This document shows positions 1 through 5,238 of a stretch of 5,624 nucleotides of DNA, one piece after another. Below the pieces are notes generated by a model. The model saw only the letters and a program-made list of their open reading frames with translations. It did not search any database and was not told where the DNA came from. The translations under genes were made by a program, and so were the position numbers. Origin of the DNA: Longimicrobium sp. (GTDB lineage: Bacteria > Gemmatimonadota > Gemmatimonadetes > Longimicrobiales > Longimicrobiaceae); contig JAUJMI010000261.1 in NCBI GenBank assembly GCA_030446945.1, forward strand, positions 1-5,624, read 5' to 3'. Each line of letters opens with the position of its first letter. The first letter of the stretch is position 1.

Positions 1-17
1 GGTGCCGGCGGCGCGCC

Positions 18-191
18 TCAGGGGCGGGGGGGCAAGGCGGGCGGGGGCACGGCGCGAAATGGGGCGATGAGCGCCAGGTGCCCCTTGCACCCCCAGTCGC
101 CGCAGCGGGCGGGGCGGTCCCGCTCGCTGCGCGGCCGCAGGTGGTCCGCGGTGCGGCCGCAGGTGTCGCAAAGGTACTCGTACGACGGCAT
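18..191 (-). CDS. FmdB-type small zinc-ribbon protein
   Basis: A 57-residue protein. Its N-terminus (MPSYEYLCDTCG) is the hallmark opening of the FmdB/CxxC_CxxC_SSSS putative regulatory family: a short beta strand followed by a zinc knuckle. Cys8 and Cys11 form the first CxxC. The second pair is Cys30 and Cys35, spaced CxxxxC rather than the usual CxxC, so metal binding is likely but not certain. The last ten or so residues are proline-rich and probably disordered. The start at 191 is chosen because GGAGG (complement of 199-203) lies 7 nt upstream and the family motif begins at that Met; an in-frame extension to 341 lacks family similarity. It lies 56 bp downstream of another leftward gene and is probably co-transcribed with it. 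The molecular role of such proteins is poorly known; regulation of transcription or amidase operons has been proposed for FmdB. Confidence 0.82.
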   Translation of the reverse strand: MPSYEYLCDTCGRTADHLRPRSERDRPARCGDWGCKGHLALIAPFRAVPPPALPPRP

Positions 192-203
192 GGTCCTGCC
201 TCC

Positions 204-216
204 CCCCGGAGCGGGG
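204..216 (-). other. Small GC hairpin beside the FmdB-type gene's RBS
   Basis: CCCCG-gag-CGGGG forms a short perfect stem. On the leftward transcript it abuts the GGAGG Shine-Dalgarno sequence (complement of 199-203). The neighbouring C-rich run (complement of 218-222) could also pair with the G-run next to the ribosome site. It might damp translation of the zinc-ribbon gene relative to the gene before it. Such short stems are common by chance at this GC content. Confidence 0.25.
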
Positions 217-247
217 TGGGGGTAACTGCCAGCTCGGGACGGAGAGG

Positions 248-529
248 CTACGCGGCGGCTTCGTCCCGTGCTCCGCGCGCCTGGAGCGCCAGCTCCGACG
301 CGAGCCGGAGGGCGCGCTCGTCGGTCATGGGGAGGTACCACTGGAAGCGCATCACCGAGACGGCGTCGGCGCCCAGGCGCATCCGCACGCCGAAGCGGCT
401 AGCCTCCAGCGAGGGCGGGTCGGCGACGTCTTTGAGGAGCGGGCTCTCGCCCAGGTGTGCGGCCACGCGGGCGCGCATCTGCTCCCAGGGCGGAATCCGG
501 GCGAACTCGACTGATTGCACGGCAAACAT
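248..529 (-). CDS. Hypothetical 93-residue protein
   Basis: Not recognised. The reading frame gives a 93-residue soluble-looking protein beginning MFAVQSVEFARIPPWEQ. It has no signal peptide, no membrane segment and no cysteines. The middle (about residues 43-67) alternates charged and hydrophobic residues and could form beta strands (FGVRMRLGADAVSVMRFQWY). The C-terminus (about 70-92) reads as an Ala/Leu/Arg-rich helix. The Met at 529 is chosen because codon composition changes abruptly upstream, where the DNA turns AT-rich. The Shine-Dalgarno signal is poor: only AGG directly against the ATG, preceded by a pyrimidine-rich tract. A GTG seven codons further upstream is a less likely start. 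It sits upstream of the FmdB-type gene on the same strand, so the two may form an operon. Confidence 0.62.
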   Translation of the reverse strand: MFAVQSVEFARIPPWEQMRARVAAHLGESPLLKDVADPPSLEASRFGVRMRLGADAVSVMRFQWYLPMTDERALRLASELALQARGARDEAAA

Positions 530-721
530 CCTGGAAAAAAGAAACACGAGTGCGACTGCCACAGTTTGTGAGACATCGTAGATGCGCACAAGTTGAACGA
601 ACCTTATACAGGAGGCGGGGCTCCCGGTTCCATTGGCCAGTGCAACGCGGCGCGAAACCACCGGGCGCGGGCGCCGTACCGGTTGGGGCGGATCGCCACG
701 ACCATCCACCAGGGGCCAACC
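530..721. promoter_or_regulatory. Divergent intergenic spacer with AT-rich segment
   Basis: This spacer separates the leftward 93-residue gene from the rightward 75-residue gene, so it should hold promoters for both. Positions 530-610 are clearly richer in A/T than the surroundings, including an A-run at 534-539 and TTATAC at 604-609. That stretch reads CTTATA on the plus strand, giving TATAAG on the minus strand, a 5-of-6 match to a -10. I could not find a convincing -35 at 16-18 bp for either direction, so no exact promoter is called. On the plus strand, AGGGG about 8 nt before the ATG at 722 is a plausible ribosome site. Confidence 0.35.
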
Positions 722-949
722 ATGAGCGACGATTTCACGCCGGAACCGCAGTCGAGCGGCGCGCTGGAGCCGCCGCGGCGCCCTCCGCCCACGGCCGTGG
801 GCGTGATGACGCCCGACCCGGAGCCGGGCTCCCACTCGCACCACCATTCTCAGGCCCGCATCCCGTCGCCGACCGAGGTGCTGCGCCCCGTCTTCCGCGC
901 CGTCGCGGGCGCGCTGCGCGGGGTGGCCAAGGTGCTGGAACGGCTCTGA
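722..949 (+). CDS. Small proline-rich protein with C-terminal amphipathic helix
   Basis: Not recognised as a known family. The 75-residue product has two parts. Residues 1-50 are rich in Pro, Ser and Glu, with a PPRRPPP stretch (17-23) and a histidine cluster HSHHH (38-42), and look disordered. Residues 51-75 are predicted helix. There L54, V57, F58, V61, L65, V68 and L72 fall on one face, and R55, R59, R66, K70, E73 and R74 on the other, a net-positive amphipathic pattern typical of peptides that lie on membranes or dock on a partner. The helix is too short and charged to be a classic transmembrane segment. The start at 722 has AGGGG at good spacing; the upstream extension to 593 has no coding character. 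The gene stands alone, divergent from the gene before it and convergent with the one after. The His cluster might bind metal, but this is speculative. Confidence 0.6.
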   Translation: MSDDFTPEPQSSGALEPPRRPPPTAVGVMTPDPEPGSHSHHHSQARIPSPTEVLRPVFRAVAGALRGVAKVLERL

Positions 950-958
950 GCCCAGGGC

Positions 959-1005
959 GGCCGCATGGCTCGCGCGGGTGCCTCCGCGCGCCCCGCCATG
1001 CGGCC
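959..1005. terminator. Bidirectional two-tier GC hairpin between convergent genes
   Basis: The outer stem is a perfect 11-bp inverted repeat, GGCCGCATGGC (959-969) with GCCATGCGGCC (995-1005). Inside it is a second perfect 7-bp stem, CGCGCGG (971-977) with CCGCGCG (984-990), closing a 6-nt loop. The structure fills most of the 64-bp gap between the stop codons at 949 and 1014, the expected place for a shared terminator. There is no T-run on either side, so it would act as a non-canonical or Rho-assisted terminator, or as an RNA 3'-end stabiliser. The pairing is directly visible; the function is inferred from position. Confidence 0.6.
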
Positions 1006-1013
1006 ACGCCGGC

Positions 1014-1778
1014 TTACGGGCGGCGCTCCGCGTCGTTGCGGGCGCGGGTGGCGCGGATCCGCTCGCGGAAAACGGAGTCGCGCGCCTGCTGGCCGTCCTG
1101 TTTGCTCAACTCGAGGCGCTCCCACATGATCCTGTCCCCGGGCATGGTCAGGACGTCGCGGCGTGCCTCGATTGCCTCGGTGCGGAACCCGGCGGCGGCG
1201 GAGTCGCCGCCCACGGTCACGCGGCGACCGAAGACGGCGACCTGCCGCCGCGCGAGCGACTGCCGCGCCGCCTCGGCCGCGCGCACCGAGTGGGCGCGCA
1301 CGGCGGACGCGAAGTCCGTCGCCAGCAGCGCGTGCTCCGGGCGCTCCGGGGCCGGCGGAAGCCTGCGCGTGTCCACGTAGAGGCGCGGATCGCGCACGCC
1401 GCTCCAGGGCAGGGGTGGCGCGGCGGCCGGTGCGAAAACGGCGGCCCTCTCCTCACCCGCGGGGGGCGCGGCGGCGGTGGGTTCCCCGGCTGTCCTCCGC
1501 ACCGCTGAGGGCGACGGCGGCGCGGCGCGCCACGAGCTCGGCGCACGCCCTTCCACGGCGCCGGCCGCCCCGGGGAGCGCGACCGCGTCCGGTGCGGGGA
1601 AGTCGATCCACACGACCTCCTGCCGCGGCGCCTCCGGCCCCACCGCCGGGGCCTGCGACGGGTGATACCACCGCGCGACCGCCAGTACCAGGACCGCGTG
1701 GGCGATCGCCGATGCCGCAAGGGGGCTGGCGCGGGGGAGACGCGAGGGCGGGCGGGAGGTGAGGGGAGCGACACGCAT
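1014..1778 (-). CDS. Membrane-anchored periplasmic protein with TonB-like N-terminal anchor, no TonB C-terminal domain seen
   Basis: The 254-residue product starts with an Arg-rich cytoplasmic tail (R2, R9, R13, R16). One hydrophobic helix follows at about residues 19-36 (PLAASAIAHAVLVLAVA), then a Pro/Ala-rich stretch to about residue 125. This is the layout of TonB-type energy transducers. The helix carries Ser23-x3-His27, matching the Ser-x3-His that couples TonB to ExbB/ExbD. The C-terminal half (about 126-254: DPRLYVDTRRLPP, then a charged Arg/Ala-rich helical region ending IRATRARNDAERR) does not look like the TonB C-terminal domain, which normally shows a YP motif. No ExbB or ExbD gene is nearby. 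It could be a TonB-derived anchor carrying a different cargo, or simply an unrelated type II membrane protein. The start at 1778 places the helix correctly, but its Shine-Dalgarno signal is weak; starts at 1874 or 1928 remain possible. It is divergent from the DUF6090-like gene. Confidence 0.65.
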   Translation of the reverse strand: MRVAPLTSRPPSRLPRASPLAASAIAHAVLVLAVARWYHPSQAPAVGPEAPRQEVVWIDFPAPDAVALPGAAGAVEGRAPSSWRAAPPSPSAVRRTAGEPTAAAPPAGEERAAVFAPAAAPPLPWSGVRDPRLYVDTRRLPPAPERPEHALLATDFASAVRAHSVRAAEAARQSLARRQVAVFGRRVTVGGDSAAAGFRTEAIEARRDVLTMPGDRIMWERLELSKQDGQQARDSVFRERIRATRARNDAERRP

Positions 1779-1996
1779 CCGGTGGATGCCTGCAGGGAAA
1801 AGGTGGAAGGGACGGCCGCGCTTCCCCGCGCCGAAGGACGGCGATGGAGCACGGATTGCGGAGCCATCCTGCATCTCCGCGCCGCCGGAAGAGGCGGGGA
1901 CGACCGGTCTACCGGGGAAGCGCCGCATTGGTTCCTTTTCCGCGCGGGCCGGCGCTGCGCCCGCGCACGATCAACTCGCAACGCAGGAGGACCCTC
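1779..1996. promoter_or_regulatory. Divergent spacer upstream of the two membrane-protein genes
   Basis: This 218-bp region must hold start signals for the leftward TonB-like-anchor gene and the rightward DUF6090-like gene, unless the leftward gene starts further upstream. I found no -35/-10 pair worth calling. Visible structure: an 8-bp palindrome GACCGGTC (1902-1909), and an 8-bp inverted repeat GCGCGGGC (1942-1949) with GCCCGCGC (1959-1966) in the presumed leader of the rightward gene. Both could be chance at this GC content. Confidence 0.3.
1985..1990 (+). promoter_or_regulatory. Strong ribosome binding site that fixes a GTG start
   Basis: AGGAGG lies 6 nt before GTG at 1997. This is the best Shine-Dalgarno sequence in the window. 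It decides the start of the downstream membrane-protein gene against an in-frame ATG at 1844, whose extra 51 residues are Arg/Pro-rich and unlike the family. Confidence 0.8.
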
Positions 1997-2764
1997 GTGG
2001 CCGATCCGGGCGGAGCAGGGGCTCAGCGGGCGGGCGCGGCGGAGGAGCGGCGCTTTCCGCGCATCGTCGAGGGGGGCGGGTGGATGGGGGCGCTGCGCGA
2101 GTTCGCCATCATCGTGGCGGGCGTGCTCTGCGCCCTCGGCGCGCAGGCGTGGTGGGACGGCCACCAGGAGCGCGGGCGCGAGCACGACTACCTGCGCCAG
2201 CTCCAGGCCGATACGCGCGAGAACGAGGCGCGGCTGGACAGCTCCATCGCCTCCGACTCGGCGTCGGGGAGGGCGGCGTCGCGCCTGATCGACGCGCTCA
2301 CCCGCGCCGACGCACCGCCCTCCGCCGACACCGTGGTCGCCTGGATCTCGCGTGCGGCCCAGGCGTCGGACTTCCGCCCGGTCGCGGGGAACTACCGTGC
2401 GATCCTGGGCACCGGCGAGCTGCGGCTGGTGCGCAACGACACGCTGCGGGCGCTGCTGGCGGCGTACTCGTCGTCGCTGGACACGGAGGCCGACCGGCAG
2501 CGCCTCTTCCGCGAGACGATGACGGGGCTGGCGGTGCCGATGGCGCGGGGGCTCCCGTTCATGCGCCGCGCCCTCCTGGGCGACATCCGCATGGAGGAAG
2601 TGGACGTCCCGCGCATGCGCCGCGACCCGGAGGCGGCGGCGGTCCTCTTCGGCGTGCACGCCGCCTTCATGAACCGCGTGAGCGGGATGAAAACGCTACG
2701 CAACGATACGCGCCGCCTGCGCACCGCCCTGGAAGCCGAGCCGTCGCTGCGTTCCGCGCATTAG
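1997..2764 (+). CDS. DUF6090-like single-pass membrane protein
   Basis: The 255-residue product begins with a hydrophilic tail. It then has GALREFAIIVAGVLCALGAQAWWDG at about 31-55, holding one transmembrane helix (about 36-53) with a basic residue before it and a Trp-Trp-Asp boundary after it. A charged helical region follows (RGREHDYLRQLQADTRENEARL, about 59-80), then GTGELRLVRNDTLRALLAAYSS (about 138-159). The pattern REF-helix-WW, YLxxLxxDxxxN and GxLxxxxNdxLRxxL is what I associate with DUF6090-type proteins of Bacteroidota and Gemmatimonadota. The assignment is from memory of the pattern and was not searched. The rest is mostly alpha-helical and would lie on one side of the membrane. 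No catalytic motif is visible and the function is unknown. The start is GTG at 1997 on a strong AGGAGG. The gene stands alone, followed by a hairpin repeat. Confidence 0.78.
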   Translation: MADPGGAGAQRAGAAEERRFPRIVEGGGWMGALREFAIIVAGVLCALGAQAWWDGHQERGREHDYLRQLQADTRENEARLDSSIASDSASGRAASRLIDALTRADAPPSADTVVAWISRAAQASDFRPVAGNYRAILGTGELRLVRNDTLRALLAAYSSSLDTEADRQRLFRETMTGLAVPMARGLPFMRRALLGDIRMEEVDVPRMRRDPEAAAVLFGVHAAFMNRVSGMKTLRNDTRRLRTALEAEPSLRSAH

Positions 2765-2773
2765 AACAGCGGC

Positions 2774-2805
2774 CTCACGCGGAGACGCGGTTGTCTCTGT
2801 GTGAG
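2774..2805 (+). terminator. Hairpin after the DUF6090-like gene
   Basis: Nine bases past the stop, CTCACGCGGAGAC (2774-2786) pairs with GTCTCTGTGTGAG (2793-2805) around a 6-nt loop. The RNA stem has 13 pairs, two of them G-U. It is well placed to end transcription or protect the mRNA end, although no U-run follows. The same left arm pairs even better with a later segment (see the repeat at 2774-2856), so alternative folds exist. Confidence 0.45.
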
Positions 2806-2856
2806 CCATGCAGTTGCGGTCAGCTCCGCGTCTCCGCGTCTCCGCGTGAGCCATGC
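2774..2856. repeat. Intergenic repeat: inverted, direct and tandem copies of a CTCCGCGT-type unit
   Basis: CTCACGCGGAGACGCGG (2774-2790) is a perfect 17-bp inverted repeat of 2834-2850. A 19-bp direct repeat, GTCTCYGYGTGAGCCATGC, occurs at 2793-2811 and 2838-2856 with only two C/T differences. Within the second copy's flank the 8-mer CTCCGCGT is repeated three times in tandem (2824-2831, 2832-2839, 2840-2847). Such GTCTCCGCGTGAG-like elements look like dispersed intergenic repeats; I recall similar ones in Gemmatimonadota, but only one locus is visible here. There is no coding content. Confidence 0.7.
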
Positions 2857-2865
2857 GTCAAGCCA

Positions 2866-2907
2866 CTGTCACCGCCGGCAGCGGCGGCTTAGATTGCCGC
2901 CTTTGCC
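2866..2907 (+). promoter_or_regulatory. Putative promoter and operator palindrome of the glycolipid operon
   Basis: TAGATT (2890-2895) resembles a -10, with CTGTCA (2866-2871, 4 of 6 to TTGACA) 18 bp upstream. Transcription would begin near 2902, leaving a leader of about 33 nt with GGGG/CGGG just before the ATG at 2935. The -10-like box sits in the 7-bp centre of an inverted repeat: GGCAGCGGCGGC (2877-2888) against GCCGCCTTTGCC (2896-2907), pairing at 10 of 12 positions. A dimeric repressor binding there would block the promoter. The symmetry is visible; promoter and operator function are inferred. Confidence 0.4.
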
Positions 2908-2934
2908 AGCCCGCAAGACCGCACCGGGGACGGG

Positions 2935-4071
2935 ATGAAGGTCGCATACTTCACGGAAAGCCTTCTCCCGCACGTGGACGGGGTGTCGCGCACCCTGGCC
3001 CAGCTCTTTGGGACGCTGGAGAAGCGGGGAGTCGACTTCCGCATCTTCTCGCCCTTCAAGCCGGGGCCGGAGATCTCGTGGAGCACCCGCGTCCACGAGA
3101 TCCCCTACATCCGCTTCCCGCTCTACAAGGACTACCGGCTGGCCTCCCCCATCGGCCACCGCGCCTCCGCCAGGCTGGACGAGTACCAGCCGGACCTGAT
3201 CCACGTGGTGAGCCCCACCCCCATCAACGTGCGCGCCGAGAAGTACGGCCGGCGCCGCGGCGTGCCCGTGGTGTCGTCGTTCCACACGCACTTCGTCTCG
3301 TACTTCCGCTTCTACGGCTTCGGCGGCCTGGAAGAGGTGGGTTGGAAGATGATGCGCCGCTTCTACGGGAGGTGCGAAGTGGTGTACGCCCCGTCGCACA
3401 GCATCATCCGCGAGCTGGCGGGCCACGGCATCCGCAACACGGAGCTGTGGTCGCGCGGCATCGACCTGCACCGCTTCTCCCCCGCCTTTCGCGACCCGGA
3501 CCTGCGCCGCATGGCCGGCGCGGAGAGCGACGACACCCCCGTCCTCCTCCTGGTGAGCCGCCTGGTGCGTGAGAAAGACCTGGCGGACCTGGTGGCGATG
3601 GAGCGCATCCTCCGCCAGCGCGGGAGCCGCCATCGACTGGTGCTGGTGGGCGAGGGGCCAATGCGCGAGCAGCTCCAGGCCGACCTTCCCGACGCCTGCT
3701 TCCCCGGCCACCAGACGGGCGAGGCGCTGGCCCGCTGGTACGCGTCGGGCGACGTCTTCGTCTTCCCTTCCACCACGGAGACGTTCGGCAACGTGGTGCT
3801 GGAGGCGCAGGCCAGCGGACTCCCCACCGTCGTCGTGGACCGCGGCGGCCCGCCGGACCAGGTGGAGCCCGGCCAGACCGGCTTCGTCGCCCGCGCCAAC
3901 GACCCCGCCGACCTGGCCGACCACGTGGAGCGGCTGTTGAACGACCCGGCCGAGCGCCGGCGGATGGGCGCCGCGGCGCGCGTGGCGGCAAGCGATCGCG
4001 ACTGGTCGGCCATCAACGGGCGCCTGATCGACAGCTACGCGCGCGTGATCGCGCGGGGTCCGGGGCAGTGA
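2935..4071 (+). CDS. GT4-family glycosyltransferase (MgtA/SqdX/PimB-like)
   Basis: The 378-residue product is a full-length GT-B fold retaining glycosyltransferase, which moves a sugar from a nucleotide-sugar donor to an acceptor, probably a lipid, on the cytoplasmic face of the membrane. The N-terminal acceptor domain opens with MKVAYFTESLLPHVDGVSRTL, including the Gly-rich acceptor loop (D15-G16-V17). It continues with HVVSPTP (90-96) and SFHTHFVSYFRFYG (115-128), the HTH-x-YF(x)FYG pattern of SQDG synthases and GDP-mannose-dependent alpha-mannosyltransferases. SRGIDLHRFSP (173-183) marks the domain linker. The donor domain has VSRLVREKDL (207-216) with R209 and K214 as phosphate-binding candidates, and the E-x7-E motif E282/E290 in TETFGNVVLE. 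RGGPPDQV (303-310) is typical of the same subgroup. The exact sugar cannot be read from sequence. The stop overlaps the next start by 4 nt, giving translational coupling to a flippase-like gene. Confidence 0.93.
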   Translation: MKVAYFTESLLPHVDGVSRTLAQLFGTLEKRGVDFRIFSPFKPGPEISWSTRVHEIPYIRFPLYKDYRLASPIGHRASARLDEYQPDLIHVVSPTPINVRAEKYGRRRGVPVVSSFHTHFVSYFRFYGFGGLEEVGWKMMRRFYGRCEVVYAPSHSIIRELAGHGIRNTELWSRGIDLHRFSPAFRDPDLRRMAGAESDDTPVLLLVSRLVREKDLADLVAMERILRQRGSRHRLVLVGEGPMREQLQADLPDACFPGHQTGEALARWYASGDVFVFPSTTETFGNVVLEAQASGLPTVVVDRGGPPDQVEPGQTGFVARANDPADLADHVERLLNDPAERRRMGAAARVAASDRDWSAINGRLIDSYARVIARGPGQ

Positions 4072-5159
4072 GCACGGGCGAAGCCGGGGAGAGCCGCCTT
4101 ACGCGCGGCCTAAACCGGATCTTCCGCACCTCGATGATCCTGGTGCCCTTTGGGGTGCTGCTCAACCTGTGGATCTCGTGGGCGGGCACGGACCGCAGCG
4201 TCTTTCGCCGCTTCGGCGAGCTGGACCGGCGCTACCTCTACCTGGGGATCGTGCTGGCGCTCCTGCCGTGGATCACCAACACGATCCGCATTCTGGTGTG
4301 GGCGCGCTTCATCGGGCACCGGCTCACCTTCCGCGACTGCTTCCGCATCACCCTGGGCGCCGAGCTCGCCTCCTCCGTCTTTCCCACCTCCTCCGGCGGC
4401 GAGGTGTTCCGCTGGGGAATGATGGTGCAAAAGGGGGTCACCAAGGGCGAGGCCGCCTCCATCGTCTCGCTGGGCTACCTGGAAGACCTCTGCTTCTTCG
4501 CCACCGCCCTGCCGGCCGCGTTCATCGTCTCGCGCGCGTGGGAGCTCCCGGTGCTGCGCCGCATGGGCCGCGAGATGCGGGGCGAGGCATCCGGAGTGCT
4601 CCCCGCCATCGTACTGGGTGTGGTGGCGGTGGTGGCGCTCTGGCAGGGGGCGCTGCGCGGCTTCCTGGGGCGCCGGGTACGGTTCTGGAGCCTGCGCCGC
4701 GCGGTCCGCACCCGCCAACGGTCGCGCAAGACGCGGCAGGACTTCCGCAGCGTCTTCGCCCTGGTGCGCGAGCGGGGAAAGTGGCGCTTCGTGCTGACCT
4801 TCGGGGTGACGGCGGTGCAGTGGACCGCGCGCTACTCGGTGGCTACGGCCGTGGCGTACTTCCTGGGGGCGGAGGTGGACCCGGTCCTCTTCTTCCTCCT
4901 CCAGTGGGTGATCTTCACCGCGATGCTCTTCGTTCCCACGCCGGGGGCGGCGGGCGGGGCGGAGGCGGCGTTCTACCTGGTGTACTCGGCGCTGCTGCCG
5001 GCCAGCATCGTGGGGATCGCGACGGGGGGGTGGCGCCTCCTCACCTTTTACCTGCAGCTCTCGCTGGGCGCCATCCTGTTCATGGCCATGAACGTGGCCG
5101 ACGCCCGCACCCGCGCCCGCGACGCCCCCGCGGGCGGTGACCCCCTGCCGCGGGGTTGA
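4068..5159 (+). CDS. Flippase-like polytopic membrane protein (LPG_synthase_TM / UPF0104-like)
   Basis: The 363-residue integral membrane protein has about seven or eight hydrophobic segments, at roughly 23-39, 57-76, 131-156, 176-195, 241-266, 273-290, 300-318 and 323-343. Two family-type motifs are visible. FPTSSGGEVFRWG (105-117) is the P-x-GGE-x-x-R signature near the second third of the N-terminal half. FVPTPGAAGGAEAAF (288-302) is the P-x-P-GG-x-G-x-x-E signature near the C-terminus. Both are typical of lysylphosphatidylglycerol-synthase transmembrane/UPF0104 proteins, often labelled flippase-like. A basic cytoplasmic loop (about 201-240, RRVRFWSLRRAVRTRQRSRK) separates the halves. The start is GTG at 4068, overlapping the upstream stop as GTGA, with CGGGG just before it. 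There is no aminoacyl-transferase domain, so it is not a full MprF. With the glycosyltransferase it probably translocates, or helps build, a glycolipid; this is inferred from context. Confidence 0.88.
   Translation: MSTGEAGESRLTRGLNRIFRTSMILVPFGVLLNLWISWAGTDRSVFRRFGELDRRYLYLGIVLALLPWITNTIRILVWARFIGHRLTFRDCFRITLGAELASSVFPTSSGGEVFRWGMMVQKGVTKGEAASIVSLGYLEDLCFFATALPAAFIVSRAWELPVLRRMGREMRGEASGVLPAIVLGVVAVVALWQGALRGFLGRRVRFWSLRRAVRTRQRSRKTRQDFRSVFALVRERGKWRFVLTFGVTAVQWTARYSVATAVAYFLGAEVDPVLFFLLQWVIFTAMLFVPTPGAAGGAEAAFYLVYSALLPASIVGIATGGWRLLTFYLQLSLGAILFMAMNVADARTRARDAPAGGDPLPRG
5126..5155 (+). terminator. Possible 3'-end hairpin overlapping the flippase-like gene's last codons
   Basis: CCCCGCGG (5126-5133) is a perfect 8-bp inverted repeat of CCGCGGGG (5148-5155), with a 14-nt loop. 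It ends directly before the TGA stop (5157-5159) and has no real T-run after it. It may stabilise the 3' end or cause pausing. The second hairpin at 5217-5235 is a better classic terminator candidate. Confidence 0.3.
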
Positions 5160-5216
5160 CGGGGCTGTTAAATTAGTCTCCCGTAAACACTTGCAGTTTC
5201 GTTCAGCGGTGAACCG

Positions 5217-5238
5217 ACCTCGACAAGCGCGAGGTTTT
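5217..5238 (+). terminator. Hairpin plus T-run, overlapping the sigma-factor promoter
   Basis: ACCTCG (5217-5222) pairs with CGAGGT (5230-5235) around a 7-nt loop, and TTTT (5235-5238) follows. This is the only stem followed by a T-run in the window. Its position fits the end of the glycosyltransferase/flippase-like operon. It shares DNA with the -35 and spacer of the next gene's promoter, so it may serve instead, or also, as a protein-binding palindrome. The stem is only 6 bp, so termination may be partial. Confidence 0.45.

Noticed and set aside
10..17. GGCGCGCC palindrome at the window edge
   Set aside because: An 8-bp GC palindrome is common by chance at this composition, and the context to the left is not visible.
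192..341. N-terminal extension of the zinc-ribbon gene
   Set aside because: The family motif MPSYEYxC starts at 191 with a good ribosome site; the extension overlaps the neighbouring gene and is Arg/Pro-rich.
457..1380. A 307-codon plus-strand open frame
   Set aside because: It crosses three better-supported genes and a convergent hairpin, and its product is Arg-rich without motifs.
1844..1996. Upstream ATG start for the DUF6090-like gene
   Set aside because: The added 51 residues are basic and low complexity, and AGGAGG 6 nt before the GTG at 1997 gives a clear start.
1217..2659. A 480-codon open frame on the minus strand
   Set aside because: It runs antisense through the DUF6090-like gene and out of frame through the TonB-like gene. 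Its product is Arg/Pro/His-rich low complexity, typical of a shadow frame in high-GC DNA.
2824..2847. Three tandem CTCCGCGT units as a CRISPR-like array
   Set aside because: The units are 8 bp and contiguous with no spacers; this is a simple tandem repeat.
2869..3924. A 351-codon open frame opposite the glycosyltransferase
   Set aside because: The plus-strand frame carries the full GT4 motif set. The antisense product is Val/Ala/His/Gly-rich with no domain pattern.
5156..5184. TTGACG (5156-5161) with TTAAAT (5168-5173) as a promoter
   Set aside because: The hexamers are only 6 bp apart, and no -10 lies at 16-18 bp from the TTGACG. The pair at 5220-5248 is far better.
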